Of a stretch of DNA of 64,000 bases, positions 11,156 to 23,741 are shown in pieces. The DNA lies in NCBI GenBank assembly GCA_000827265.1, contig KN834751.1:1693618-1757617 (forward strand), read 5' to 3'. Each line of letters opens with the position of its first letter. Within the stretch, counting starts at the first letter, position 1. The DNA is from Collybiopsis luxurians FD-317 M1. Taxonomy: Eukaryota > Basidiomycota > Agaricomycetes > Agaricales > Omphalotaceae. Both the position numbers and the translations under genes were made by a program. The notes beneath the pieces are model-generated. The model saw only the letters and a list, made by a program, of their open reading frames with translations. It was not told where the DNA came from and made no database searches.

Positions 11156-12947
11156 ATGTCCGACAGTGATACCATTCTCTGTAACCAATGTGGTGCCAAC
11201 TTTGCCTATCGACCTCTACAATCTAACTTTAGTATCGAGTACGTTCGGTCTTTATTCGTCCCTAGTAAAATCGAAGCTTCCAGCATTCTCTCTATTGTGG
11301 CCGAAGCGGAACGCGACCTGCTCGCATACGACAAAGAAATACAAAGGCTGGAGGACACGACAAGGCAGCTAACTTCTCTCAGGGCGCGTCTCACACGGTT
11401 TCGCGATGAGCATAGGTCTTTACTTTCTCCGATTCGCAAACTTCCCGCGGAGGTCCTTGGAGAGATATTTAGTTTCGCTTGCCTCGAGTCGGGTTACGCA
11501 CTCAAACTTACACGCTTCTTTGCCAAAGCTGTGACGATGAGCCTGTCTCAAGTCTGTTCGGCTTGGCGGAGTATTGTTGTATCCTCGCCGCGGTTGTGGT
11601 CTTCCTTATGGATTGACCTTTCACACGAACGATTTGGAGAAGAGATAGTTGGGAGATATTTGCAATGCTCAGCTCGTGCTCCATTGGAACTCTACATCAC
11701 CACTAGTTCCGACACGAGCGAAATATCCCTCTCTCAGGCCGAAGAAATGCAATTGTACGACTCCCTCTCATATTATTTAGAGGAAGACGCTTGGAATTTG
11801 CTTGTCGTGCTGATGAAGACTCACAATCGATGGAAGGATGTCACAATCCGCCTCAGGTGGGATGATCTATGCTCAATTCCTGCAGAAACTCATATAAATG
11901 TGGATCTCATCGAATTTCCTTTACTGGAAACTTTGACACTGTGCTGGGATGAGGAATTCGATTCTTTACCGGATCAAGGGTTCATGCCCATGTTCGCTCG
12001 TGCACCAAAGCTTCGCCATCTCCACCTTTCTGATTATTTCCCGTGGTTTTCGTTCCCCTTTCACCAGCTCAAGTCCTTTGACACCATTGACCGATGCTCG
12101 ACGTCCATTGTTGTTGACTTTCTCCGAAGATGTACTGACGTCCGTAGCTTTTCCATCATCCCAGGATTAAACCATCGCCATCACGTAGAGTTTGACAGTG
12201 TGTTACCGCAGGCAGTATCAAATGTTAATGCTCGAGCACTTTCCCTGCTCCCTGGAGATGATTGGATGGCTATAAACCTTCTGTCCCATCTCAGCGCAGA
12301 CAAGCTTGAGGAATTAGTCATAGAAGGCAATGATACATGGAGGCACCCAGACAGCAGTGAATGGGACACCTGTTTGATCAAATTTGTCTCTCGGTCATGT
12401 TGTCCCTTGCAGAAACTGACGCTGCAGGGCATCGGGACAGCAAATGGTCTTCTAGATTTCTTATCCCATGTTCCGACTTTGACTTATCTCAAACTTATAC
12501 TTGAATCAGAATGGAACAAGGGAGATATCTTTTTCGAAAGACTTACTGTAAAGTGTCTCCCAACATGCAATCCCAGCTACTGATACTGACTTTCCCATTT
12601 GATCCTAGAACGCGAGAACCCTTTTACCAAACCTCCAAAATTTTGACTTGGTTCTTTCGGGACCCAGCCATTTGAAAGATTGCATTCCTTCCGCATCTAC
12701 GATGGTCGCAGCAGCTGAATCACGGTCTCTATTACGACTTAATTCCTCGACCAGCAGCTGTGGGACTGTGACGCCTTTGCAATCTTTTACTGTTATACTC
12801 AGGATTTTTGGACCCAGCTCCGCACTCTCGTCGCACGACCCCAATGTAGTCTTGGGATTCCCATTCCTTGATTCGGAGACAGAAACTAAAATAGGGACGT
12901 TGGTCAAAACTGGGATGAAGGTTAAAATAGGCATACGAAAGGCTTAG
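11156..12947 (+). CDS. F-box protein, copy A of a tandem pair
   Basis: Probably an adaptor of an SCF ubiquitin ligase; the target is unknown. The best model is exons 11156-12547 and 12609-12947 with a 61-nt intron, giving 576 residues. Without splicing the frame ends early at 12583, but the same intron works in the paralogue and restores a conserved C-terminal tail. The N-terminus has an MSDSDT start and a CNQCGANF motif. A coiled-coil-like segment (EAERDLLAYDKEIQRLEDT) follows, then the F-box (IRKLPAEVLGEIFSFACLESG ... LSQVCSAWRSI ... SPRLWSSLWIDLS). The rest is leucine-rich. This architecture is abundant and fast evolving in Agaricomycetes. An in-frame upstream ATG at 11063 exists, but the one at 11156 is the start shared in context with the paralogue. 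Confidence 0.85.
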
Positions 12948-13661
12948 AAAGGTGATATGTACTTGCGGTGCCGTGTTTAATTTATATCTCCCTCGTGTTT
13001 AGGTATTGGGAAACTGGTTTCAATATTTATGGCGTATGCCTCTCTAGAGAATCGGTTCGTTGTCAGAACTCCCACGAGGGACTTACTATACTGTACAAAG
13101 TTAGTGGTATAGTTGCGTAAAAAAAAAAGGTAAAGCGAGAGAAGCGACGGGCGTTCAATGCACGAACTTCGAATTCAACACCTCCGAATCGCGATGCGAC
13201 GGAGGACTCATCGAACCCTCTCCACCTAGCGTCTACTAAGCCTTCCGGTAGTTTTCAGTTGGATAAGAGTCACAATAACGTCGACTATTTTGGTGTCCTT
13301 TCTCAGGAGGCAGCTGGCACAACACGGAGAGTTCGAAAAGTTCTCAAACTTGGTAATTTTGAAGTTTAAGATGTCTACATGACATATTTGAAGTTTAAGC
13401 AGGATACACAAAGAACTGTAAAAGTTTTTCTATACCGACATTTTCGGTATCAACTCTAGTACATCGATAGTACTTGGGACACAGCCTCAGGTTAATCATG
13501 ATGAGTACGTATCTGTCATGCGCGGCTGACGTCTTGCTTAAGCCTCACTTGTTTAAGCCTCACCAGCTGGCCATGGCTTAAACTCGCGGCGCTCATGACG
13601 AGTCGGGATGTGTCACGCGGTATTTACACTTCCTTCAATCAACTGTCACGACTGCCTTTTG

Positions 13662-15438
13662 ATGTCTGACAGTGATACCACTCTCTGTAACCAATGTGGT
13701 GCCAATTTTGCCTATCGACCACTACAATCTGACTTTAGTATCGAGCACCTTCGGTCTTTGTTCGCCCCTGGTAAAATCGAAACTTCCAGCATTCTTTCTA
13801 TTGTGGCCGAAGCGGAACGCGACCTGCTTGCATACGACAAAGAAATTCAAAGGTTGGAGGACACCACAAGGCAGCTAACTTCTCTCAGGGCGCGTCTCAC
13901 ACGGTTTCGCGATGAGCATAGGTCTTTACTTTCTCCGATTCGCAAACTTCCCGCGGAGGTCCTTGGAGAGATATTTAGTTTCGCTTGCCTCGAGTCGGGT
14001 TACGCGCTCAAGCTTACACGCTTCTTTACCAAAGCCGTGACGATGAGCCTGTCTCAAGTCTGTTCGGCTTGGCGGAGTATCGCTGTATCCTCGCCGCGGT
14101 TGTGGTCTTCCTTATGGATCGACCTTTCACATGAACGATTTGGGAAAGAGATGACTGGCAGATATTTGCAATGCTCAGCTCAAGCTTCATTGACACTCTA
14201 TATCACCGCCAGTCCCCACACGCACCAAATATTCTTCTCTCAGGCCGAAGAAAAGAGATTGTACAACTCCGTTCCTGAATCCTTACCGAAAGGTGCTTGG
14301 AATTTGCTGACCATGCTGATGCCGACTTGCGATCGATGGAAGGACGTCACAATCCGCCTCGCGTGGGATACCTTGTGCTGGATTCCTGTAGCAACTGACA
14401 TAGATGCGAATCTCATTGAATTTCCTTTACTTGAAACTTTGACACTTCGCTGGGATGAGGAAGTTGAAATTCAACCGGATGAAGGATTCATGCCTGTGTT
14501 CTCTCGTGCACCCAAGCTTCGCTATCTTCACCTTTCCAACTATTTCCCCTGGTTTTCATTCCCCTTTCACCAGCTCCAGTTCTTTGAAACAATCAACGGA
14601 TGGCTCACATCCAGTGTTGTCGATCTTCTCCAAAGATGTACCGACGTCCATAGCTTTTCCGTCATTCCAGGATTGGTTCCTCCCAATGAGGCGGAGTTTG
14701 ACGACGTGTTACCGCAGGAAATAGCCAATGTCAATGCTCGGGCTCTTTCCCTGCTCCCTGGAGATGATTGGATGGCTATCAGCCTTTTATCCTATCTCAA
14801 TGCGGGCAAGCTCGAGGAGTTGGTTGTACAAGAGGGAAACGACGCACGGGAGGACCCGCTCAGTAGCGAATGGGACGGCTGTTTGATCGATTTTGTCTCT
14901 CGGTCGTGCTGTCCATTACAGAAACTGACGCTGGAAGGTATTGGGACGGCAAAGGGTCTTCTGGATCTGTTATCGCATGTCCCAACTTTGACACATCTTA
15001 AGCTTATGGTAAAATTGGAGTGGAACGAGGGAGATATATTTTTTGAAAAACTTGCTGTAAAGTGTCTCCCTACACATAATCTCAAGTCTCCTACTCATAT
15101 TACCCCCTTGATCCCAGAACTCGAGAACCCTTCTGCCAAACCTTCGAAATTTTGACTTGATTCTTTGGGGATTCACAGATTCGGAAGATTTGATTCCATC
15201 CGCACCAATCATAGTCGCAGCAGCTGAATCACGGTCTTCATTACGCCTTGATTCTTCGACTGGCTCCTGCGGGACTGCAACATCTTTGAAATCATTTACA
15301 GTTCTCATTGAGCTCACGTCGGACGACCTCGATGTGTACTCGTGGCCCTCGTTCCTTGACTCGGAGACAGAAGCTAGAATAGCGGCGTTGGACAAAACTG
15401 GGATGAAGATTGAGATAGGTGTGAAAATAGAATACTGA
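13662..15438 (+). CDS. F-box protein, copy B of a tandem pair
   Basis: A paralogue of the gene at 11156 with the same structure: exons 13662-15056 and 15118-15438 around a 61-nt intron with the same GTAAAGTGTC donor, giving 571 residues. The F-box region is nearly identical to copy A, while the leucine-rich remainder is clearly more diverged. This suggests divergent targets, or gene conversion of the N-terminal half. An in-frame upstream ATG lies at 13608. If the intron were retained, the protein would end at 15155 instead. Confidence 0.85.
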
Positions 15439-15510
15439 TAAGTACTTGGGTGTCATGTTTGATTTCTATCTCCCTCGTGTCAGGAAACTTGGTGCAATAG
15501 TTACGGCATA

Positions 15511-16121
15511 GAATAGTTCTTTTTTTGTTTTTTGTTATTCTTTTGCTCTTTTCTACTGCTCTTCCAGTGTTGACGAAACTGACTCTTAGTTCGAGTTATT
15601 ATCGTCTTCTTTGTTGAAAAGAACTTATGACAATGCAAACTGGCTTTACTCTGTGATGTTTACCATGTCCTTTATCCACGCAGTTGAATGATATTTCTAG
15701 GAAATGAACTTCTTGGTGGCAGTGCAGCCAAATCGCCATACCCATCCTTATGAAGGACAATATCACCAGGTTGCTCAATTCGCTCACAGCCAAAATCAGA
15801 TTGGCTTATGTGGCTTTGGGAAAGACTACAAATCCATGGGCCAGATAGACTCAGGTAGATTCTATTTAATAGCGCAATCTGAACGGAACGACGACGGAGG
15901 CATCCAAGATACGGAGATACGGTCAATGTTTTGTGAAGTAAAAAATACCTACGCTGTATATTTACTACTTCATCTGTCGAATGCAGATTGCGGATGTCTA
16001 TAGGACATTCTCAGATCGACTGGTCAAGGGTGACACAGTCTATGGAGTATTGATACAGTCTATCATTTCGGCTATGTAGAATCAACGGCACACAAGTGAT
16101 TTACATTCAGGCTTTATCTTC
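15511..16121. other. No supported gene between F-box and MFS array
   Basis: Frames of 84 and 99 codons overlap each other around 15672-16003 on opposite strands, with no recognisable motif. The region lies between the 3-prime end of the F-box gene (plus strand) and the 3-prime end of the first transporter (minus strand), where no promoter is needed. Confidence 0.45.
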
Positions 16122-18120
16122 TCATCGTTTCTTCTTTAAGATCCACATCATCCTTAGCATGCAGCAGAAGCCGAGGAACGTCATGAACTCAGGAAAGTTC
16201 AGCCGAAGCAGTCAACAAAAATGAGTTTGGAAGATACTTACACCACTAAACAAAGCAGGTCTCCACCAAATGAACTCACTCGTGAGGAGTGCACCATCAA
16301 TCGGACCGCCTACGCTTTGTGCGATTGACTGGTAGAAATACTTAGGTACTTGGAAAGACTTACCAATCAACGCTCCAATACCTGAAAACGCCCAGCCGAT
16401 CCCCATTCTGGCTCTATGAGATGGGATATTTAGAATCATAATTGGCGACACTGGCAAGATAGAAACTGACCCTATTTCAGCTTGGTTATCCGCGAAACTA
16501 GCAAGTAACGGTGTGGCTAGAGAAATATCTACAGTCCGTCGTCCGATGGTCACTCGCCAATGGGTTGAAAAACAAACAGAAGGCGTACATGTCCCTGCGA
16601 ACAACCCAAATAACGCCGCAACAACGGCAAATGACGCTGCTTCCCCTCCTCCAGTCTCGTTTCCTAGACCACTCATTCCGAATATCATAACAGAGCAGAC
16701 ACCCATCCCAGATATGAGCATGTTCATGACTCCCAGACGATGTGCGACAAAGCCAGGAGTTAGACGACCAACAAAGGCGGCACCGTTGAGAATTACGAGC
16801 TAGACAATTGAAAAATCTATTCAGACATGAAGGGACAACCTCTTACAATATAAAACACAAATGTAGGATTCAGTCCATGAATCGTAGCATCCAGTTGTAT
16901 GTAGAAGTAAGGGTAATAGTATCCTATGGCGAAGATGAAAATTCTGCATCAACGAGATCATAGTAAGCCAAATCTTCCCAAGAGCTACAGACACAACTCA
17001 CCCGACTGTAGCATATACATACGGTGTATCCTTTAAGAACTTCGCGAACATTTCCTTGAGACCAATACCAGCGGGGTTTGGAGGAAGTCTCGTACGCATG
17101 AGCAAACACCCAACCAATAACAGTCCAGATATCAGCCCTGCATTAGCTCGTGCCGCGTTGGCAAAACCGATACGCGTGAGAATGTTGTTCAGCATGAGCG
17201 GATGAACAACGGAGCCGAGAGATGAACCAGAAGCGACAATAGTCATTGCCAGAGCTCTGCGTCTCCGAAAGTACTGCGAGACGACGCCGACGGATGGGAC
17301 ATACATCATGCCTGCGGCAAGCCCAACTCCGAATCCTTGACTTAGAAGAATCTGATGGAGATGGGAGAATGGATCTGCTATGAAACTCATACGCATACCT
17401 GATAGTATTGATTCGGTTTTGCCAGTGACAACATAAAGAGGCAAAATGATTCTAAGATGGCACCTCCAATTACAAGGTAGTAGCTAAGTGCAACTGCGTA
17501 AGAGTGGCAAGTAGGAACAATTAGAGGCGAGCACTAACAAGTAACCTTTATCGAACAGTTTTCCCGCTGGCAAGCCCCCCGCGATGGTCAAGAAAGTGCT
17601 GATACTCCCTATCCAGCTAGGAGCTACAATGAACGACTAAAATTATTCTGGAGTGCCGGTAGTACTCACGAGATTGTTGAAGAAGACTGTTTCGTAAGAT
17701 ATATTTGGGTATAGTAATCTGCAGCGAAACATCTCTAGGTTGGTAGACTCTATAGCGGTTTCCAAAAGAGATGACCTTGATAGACCCCAAAGGAAGCTGT
17801 GTATCCAAATCCGCATAACTGAAGAAGAAACCTTCAGGAATTCATTGATTGTTTGTATGGCTCTGGAAGAGTAAAGATACACCTTACGCGCCGAGTACAG
17901 TGGCCCATGCCCTCAATCCTCCCTCTGGAAAGTCCTCAGAGATCTCTTGGGGATCAGCGCCCTTTTCCGCGTCTGTCCCATTTGTAGCCTCCGCTCCCAC
18001 AGTCAAGTCGTCAACTTTCTCCTTCTCGATCCTACCATCAAGCATTCGATCCGGTAATGATTTAGAGGCGTCAAGAGTATGGGTGCCAGATTCCACTGTG
18101 GAGGTTTGGGTGGAAGTCAT
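16122..18120 (-). CDS. MFS monocarboxylate-type transporter, array copy 1
   Basis: A 12-helix plasma-membrane carrier of the monocarboxylate porter type (MCT-like); the substrate is unknown. It starts MTSTQTSTVESG and has an acidic cytosolic N-terminal tail, then the family hallmark FPEGGLRAWATVLGA before helix 1. Next come QLCGFGYTASFGVYQ, GLAAGMMYVPSVGVVSQYFRRRRALAMT (helix 4/5 loop), GSSLGSVVHPLMLNN and LRMMWILKKKR at the C-terminus. Several short introns interrupt it. Stop at 16122. It is one of five related copies in a head-to-tail minus-strand array and keeps every expected block, so it is probably functional. Confidence 0.88.
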
Positions 18121-18713
18121 AGTTGAGGCTCTATATATATGCCAACGCACACACACGCTTCATATGACCCTCCAGCCGATCCCTGCCAGATCAAGAGGAG
18201 GTGTACGTCCAGGGAAGGAAAATTTTAAGCAATAATTGCGGGTGCGGGTCAAAGCCATCGATTGCATATTTGGAATTAGAACATGTCTGGTACTGGCAAT
18301 AATGCTATAAGGACACGGAACGTGGGACGGTAACGGTGGGAGGCATACCACGGAGAAGAGGATCTAACTTGCCGGCGGCAGAGCTCGAGAACCAGGCACG
18401 GAATCCGCCCCAATTAAATACATAGGCAGGCGTCGGGCAGGCATCGAACTCGCCCTATATCTTGTCCATATCTTATCTGACCAGTGCGAACTACAGACAG
18501 AAGAATTTCATTAAAACAATTCTAATCCAGACAGTTTGACATAAGACTAGGAACGTCAACGAAGAGTGTAGTCTAAAATATGAGTCTCGTGTACTCGCTA
18601 CTATACTGACACCCACGCGGCTCTGCCAATATTGGTCTCGAGCCTCTGTGCATGCCAGTCCGAACTCCCTGCACACCTTCCTTCACCGGGACAGAATAAG
18701 CGTCCTCTTCGCC
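18121..18713. other. Intergenic between MFS copies 1 and 2
   Basis: About 590 bases containing the promoter of copy 1. A TATA-like TATATATATG lies near 18132, only a few bases upstream of the copy 1 ATG. No gene was seen. Confidence 0.4.
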
Positions 18714-20689
18714 TCATATTACGTGCTTCCGTTGCCTCTTCAATATCCACATCATCGCGAGCATGGAGCAGAACCCGATGAACGTCACAATCTGAGAAAC
18801 ATTCAGAGACAGCACTCAACAACAGAATGACTTTGAATAACACTTACACCGCTGAACACAGCAGGCCTCCACCAGATGAATTCGCTTGTGACTAGTGCAC
18901 CATCGATAGGCCCGCCTAAGCTCCATGAGAGATATGAAGAATAGTTTCATAGATATGAATTTACCAATTAACGCTCCGATGCCCGAAAATGCGAAACCGA
19001 TTCCCATTCTGGCTCTAGAGACGGAATTGAACTATGTAGATCTGAAATTAAATGTCATAAAAGCCCACCCTAACTCGGCTTGATTATCCGCAAAGGCAGC
19101 GAGCAAAGGACTAGTTAGAGCGATGTCTGCAGGTTGACACTTATTATAGCTCATTAACGAGTTGAAAGTAGAAAACACGTACAGGTCCCCGCAAAAAAAC
19201 CAAACAGCGCCGCAACAATGACAAACGACGCTACTTCCCCTCCTCCGGTTTCTTTTCCTAGACCTATCATTCCGAATATCATGACGGAGCATGCCCCCAT
19301 CCCGAATATTAGCATGTTTGCCACACCGAGACGATGGACAAATAAGCCAGGAGTAAGACGGCCAATAAAAGCAGCGCCGTTGAGAATTACAAGCTAGACA
19401 GGTGAGAGGTGAGAGGTCTGGTATGATGCAAAGAGGGACGTACTTACGATATAAAACACAAATTGAGAGCTCAATCCATGAAGTGATGCATTTAGTTGAA
19501 TGTAGAAAAAAGGGTAGTAATATCCGATAGAGAAAATGAAAAATCTACATCCAATATTATCAGTCAAGGCTCTTTGAAAACCGGAAACAGAGCCCACCCC
19601 ATCGTAGCACACACATATGCCGGTTCCTTTGCAAACTTAACAAATGCATCCCTCAATCCAATAGGAGCGGCGTTTGGAGGAAGCCTCGTCCGCATCAGCA
19701 AACATGCTATTAGTAACAGTCCGGAAACGAGTCCTGCATTGGCTCGAGCTGCCTGGGCAAAACCAATGCGCGCGAAGAGATTGTTTAGCATGATGGGATG
19801 AACAATTGAGCCGAGGGATGAGCCAGAAGCTACAAGGGTCATTGCTAGAGCTCTGCGTCTCCGGAAATAGTGAGAAATGACAGCGACGGAGGGGATATAC
19901 ATCATGCCTGCGGCAATACCAACTCCGAAACCCTGACTGAGTAAAACCTGAGGAAGATGAGGAAAAAGACTAGATGCAAAAGCTATACGCGTACTTGATA
20001 GAACTGATTGGGCTTCGCCAATGATAACATGAAGAGGCAGAACGATTCTAAAATGGCACCTCCGATTAGAAGGTGATAACTAGCAGTAACGGGCATAAGC
20101 AACAAATGGAAGCGTATTGGGAACAAACACTTACAAGTACCCTCTGTCAAACAGTTTACCTGCTGACAATCCCCCCATGATCGTCATAAAAGCGTTGATA
20201 CTTCCTATCCAGCTGGAGCTACTATGAACAAAGAGGTATACAGGAAAAAAGGATAGTACCAACGAAATCGTCGACGAAGTTTGGTTCGTGATGTAAACCC
20301 GGGTGTAGTAATCTGGATTGACATTTGCCCGAGCCGAGGTGGAGTATTGTTCCTAATACTCACCTTGATAAACCCCAAACGAAGAAGTGTATCCAAATCC
20401 GCATAGCTGAACAAGGAACCTAGAGAAACACGGTGAGTCTTTGGAACCTCTGGAAGAAGATGGATATCTCTTACGCGCCCAAAACAGTCGCCCATGCCTG
20501 CAAGCCGCCTTCTGGAAATTCATCAGGCGGATAATTACCCTTTTCTACATCTCTCTCATCAATAGCCTCCGCCAGAGTAGCTTCCTTCGCTTTTTCGACT
20601 CTACCAGCTGAGGTCGGGTCAGTCAATGCATCAGAGGCCTCTGGGATATGGGTACCAGATTCCTCTGTGGAGGTCTGTGTCGAAGCCAT
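18714..20689 (-). CDS. MFS monocarboxylate-type transporter, array copy 2
   Basis: A paralogue of copy 1 with start MASTQTSTEESGTHIPEASD. It has the same FPEGGLQAWATVLGA signature, VQLCGFGYTSSFGVYQ after the first intron, MMYIPSVAVISHYFRRRRALAMT, GSSLGSIVHPIMLNN and a C-terminus with LAMMWILKRQRK. The intron pattern matches copy 1. I found no frame-breaking change in the blocks read, so it is probably functional. It provides the reference for judging the N-terminal changes in copies 3 and 4. Confidence 0.88.
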
Positions 20690-21333
20690 ATTTAACTTTT
20701 GAGCTCACAAGCTCAAGCACACGCACGCTTACGCGACCCTCGCAGTCGACACCGTTCTGCTCGGACCGGGAGAAGAACTTGTAACAATGGACGGATGCGA
20801 GAGAACAGTTAATTTACATCCAGGACAACCACGAGCATTAACCAGGGCTGCAAAACGGCGACAAAATGCCCATTGCACGTCTGGATTAAATTTACTCTGC
20901 AGAGACGCGGTGAGGCCGAAAGTCGAACGTGGAAAGGACAGGTGCCGGCGGCAGTCGAAGCGGAAGGATCGCGGTGAATCACGTAATTCGAGTTACGAGT
21001 GTATAGTGGAAGAACGGACCGGAATTCTTGGCAATTCTCGACCCCTGCCACTATGAAGCATATCGCTTAGCGCTATAAGTAACCTCAGACGGTTGAATAT
21101 ATGCGCTGGTCGTTAGCTTATGACCCTATAATTTTACAGCTCTATTCTGGCGAGGCCGACTGAGTCAACAAATGCGATGATCAAATGGAAGCGTCGTCCC
21201 TAATGCCACATAATGTATATTTGCTGAGCTACACGCTTATCTGAGGTCAACTGGACCGTTCCCTGATGTTAAGTACGACTTCTGTAGAATGTAGTGTCAA
21301 TATTGCGCAGCGATTGAGTGGGCATCGTGATAA
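20690..21333. other. Intergenic upstream of MFS copy 2
   Basis: Promoter side of copy 2. Contains frames on both strands at 20787-21056 with no recognisable motif. No gene is supported. Confidence 0.4.
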
Positions 21334-21412
21334 TTCAAGTTTTGGGCCCATGCCGTTGCTTTCTCAATATCCGCATCATCTCTAACATGCAACCGAAGCT
21401 GATGAATCATGA
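21334..21412 (-). pseudogene. 3-prime stub of another MFS copy
   Basis: Read on the minus strand, this short piece resembles the last exon of the neighbouring transporters: a block like MLEMMRILRKQRHG, corresponding to LAMMWILKRQRKH in copy 2. The reading frame is broken and nothing upstream is homologous. It is best explained as the remaining 3-prime end of a deleted array member. Confidence 0.6.
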
Positions 21413-21746
21413 ACATCGCAAGTTAATATCTTAAAGGATCTTGACAGTAGCTTCATTTCGCCATCTCTAACCTCTGATCGGCTTTGCACTGGCTTTACAA
21501 TTACATCGAAGCACTTTCAGAATCTTTAAACTAGATGATATTGAAGCTTGAGAGATTTATTCAATCCTCTGAGAGTTCGATGGACATACACTGAGACCTT
21601 AAAAAGCTTTTCTATGCTGACATTCTCGGTTGCAGGGTGTAGCCACAGCAGCCGCTGCGCCGGCTCTTTGCCGAAGCCGGCACGTCAGAGATCCATAAAG
21701 TTTACGCATCTGCTACTTAAGCTGTAAATAAATCAAACCTAGGCTA
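21413..21746. other. Unassigned spacer with GC-rich palindromic patch
   Basis: It contains a GC-rich patch around 21645-21690 with CCGGC repeats in both orientations. A stretch near 21600-21632 resembles one near 13420-13450 (TTTTCTAT...GACATT.TCGGT). No gene was seen. Confidence 0.35.
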
Positions 21747-23741
21747 TCATAATTTCGAGCCATATTGTTGCTTCCTCAGATTCCAGATCATCCCTAGAAT
21801 GCAGCAGAACCCGACGAATGTTACAAGCTGAGGAACTTCAGCAACAGCACCCAGTGATAAACAGCATTGGACGATGCTTACTCCGCTGAATAAATCAGAC
21901 CTCCACCAAATAAATCTATTTGTGGCTAGTGCGCCGTCAATAGGACCACCTGAGTATGCTTCATGAGGTCTGGATAGATGAATATATATGTGTTCATCTA
22001 CCAATCAACGATCCGATGCCCGCAAATGCGAAGCCGATTCCTATTCGGGCTCTACAAGACGGAAGCGGGAGATTTGAGACTAACCTCGGAAAGGAGAGCA
22101 AGCTAGAAAAACTCACCCTATCTCAGCTTGATTATCTGCAAACCCAGCAAGCAAGGGAGAAGTGAGAGAGATATCTGCAGGTTAACAGAGTCGATTGAGA
22201 TTAGTAAATGTGTCAAAAGACAGGTAGAGAAGACACACAGGCTCCCGCAAAAAATCCATACAGCGCTGCAATGATGACAAATGACGCTGTTTCTCTTCCA
22301 CCAGTTCCTTCTCCTAGACCTATCATTCCAAATATTATCACAGAGCAGGCACCCATTCCGAACGTCAGCAAGTTTGCCACTCCCAGACGTTGGACAAAAA
22401 GACTAGATGTAAGACGTCCCAAAAAGGCAGTACCATTGAGAATCACGAGCTGAATGGTACATCTGGTGAGAGTCGAAGAAGAAAAACGTGGCGACCACCT
22501 ACGATATAGAATACAAAAGTAGGACTCATTCCATGAACCGATGCCTCCAATTGAATGTAAAAGAGTGGATAGAAATATCCTATGGAAAAAATGAAAAGTC
22601 TATGTCACCAAGAGTGTCAGCCAAACCTTCATAAGAGCAACAAACACAATGTACCCAATCGTAGCGCATGCATACGCTTTCTCCTTAGCAAACTTGACAA
22701 ATGCTTCCCTAAGTCCAATAGGAGCGGCGTTTGGAGGGAGCCTCGTACGCATCAGTAAACAGCCACACAGTAACAGTCCGGACACGAGACCTGCATTGGC
22801 TCGCGTTGCATTGGCAAAACCGATGCGCGTCAACAAATTGTTTAACATGATGGGGTGAATGATAGAACCAAGAGATGAACCGCAAGCAACAAGGGTCATA
22901 GCTAGAGCCCGGCGTCTCTGGAAGTGGTGCGAGATAATGGCGACGGAGGGGACATACATCATCCCTGTGGCAATTCCGACTCCGAGTCCTTGACAGAGAA
23001 AAACCTGAGGAACATGAGGAAGAAGCACGGAAGGAGGAGCAGAAGCCAAATTTGTATGCATACCTGATAGAACTGATTTGGCTCCACCAACGACAACATG
23101 AAGAGACAGAGTGATTCCAGAATGGCACCTCCAATTATAAGGTGGTAGCTAACATCGATGTTATCGTATAAGTAGTAATTGGAAACAAAGTGTAAACGAG
23201 CACTTACAAATAGCCTTTGTCGAACAGTTTCCCTGCCGGCAAGCCTCCCATAGCCGTTATGAAAACATTGATGCTCCCTATCCAGCTGGAGCTACTATGA
23301 GTGGAGAGGTAAGTATACGGGAACAAAAGTGGTACCCACGAAATTGTCGACGAGGTCTGGTTCGTAATATATACCTGGGTATAATAATCTGAAACGCTGG
23401 CTCTAGGTTGCACGATATATGAAGATTTTCAAAACTCACCTTGATAGATCCCAAACGAAGTTATGTATCCAAATCCACATAATTGAACAAGTAGCCTAGA
23501 ACAGTCCAGTGAATCTTTGGATCTCTGAGAAGGAGATGGATGCATCTTACGCCCCAAGAACAGTCGCCCATGCCTGCAAACCCCCTTCTGGAAATTCTTC
23601 AAAAATTATTGGCGAAGTCATACCCTTTTCTGCATCACTCTCGGTACTGGCGGCCTCCGCAGAAGTCGAGTCGACCTTTTTCTTGAACATACCTGCTGAG
23701 GTTGGATCGGAAAATGTATCGGAGGCTTCTAGAATATGCAT
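21747..23741 (-). CDS. MFS monocarboxylate-type transporter, array copy 3 with altered N-terminus
   Basis: The body is intact: FPEGGLQAWATVLGA, GGLPAGKLFDKGYLYHL, MMYVPSVAIISHHFQRRRALAMT, GSSLGSIIHPIMLNN, MRTRLPPNAAPIGLREAFVKFAK and GMIWNLRKQQYG. The N-terminal tail differs. Homology to copies 1 and 2 stops abruptly at about 23745, just upstream of MHILEASD, where copy 2 has GTHIPEASD. The first ~12 residues and the promoter are therefore replaced by unrelated DNA. The likely start is the new ATG at 23741; an in-frame ATG at 23843 would add 34 unrelated residues. Expression is uncertain. Confidence 0.75.

Larger units (their letters stand above)
10955..15510. repeat. Tandem duplication of a ~2-kb unit carrying the F-box gene
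   Basis: Unit A spans roughly 10955-12995 and unit B roughly 13455-15510. Similarity extends beyond the genes. Upstream, both have a GTAC...GACACA...ATCATG stretch. Downstream, both have ATATCTCCCTCGTGT-type sequence followed by GGAAAC. The spacer (about 12996-13455) has no counterpart and no gene. Edges are approximate because they were judged by eye. Confidence 0.7.

Noticed and set aside
13150..13230. GGTTCGAT-type B box on the minus strand between the F-box copies
   Set aside because: The B-box spacing is wrong and no acceptor or anticodon stem is found.
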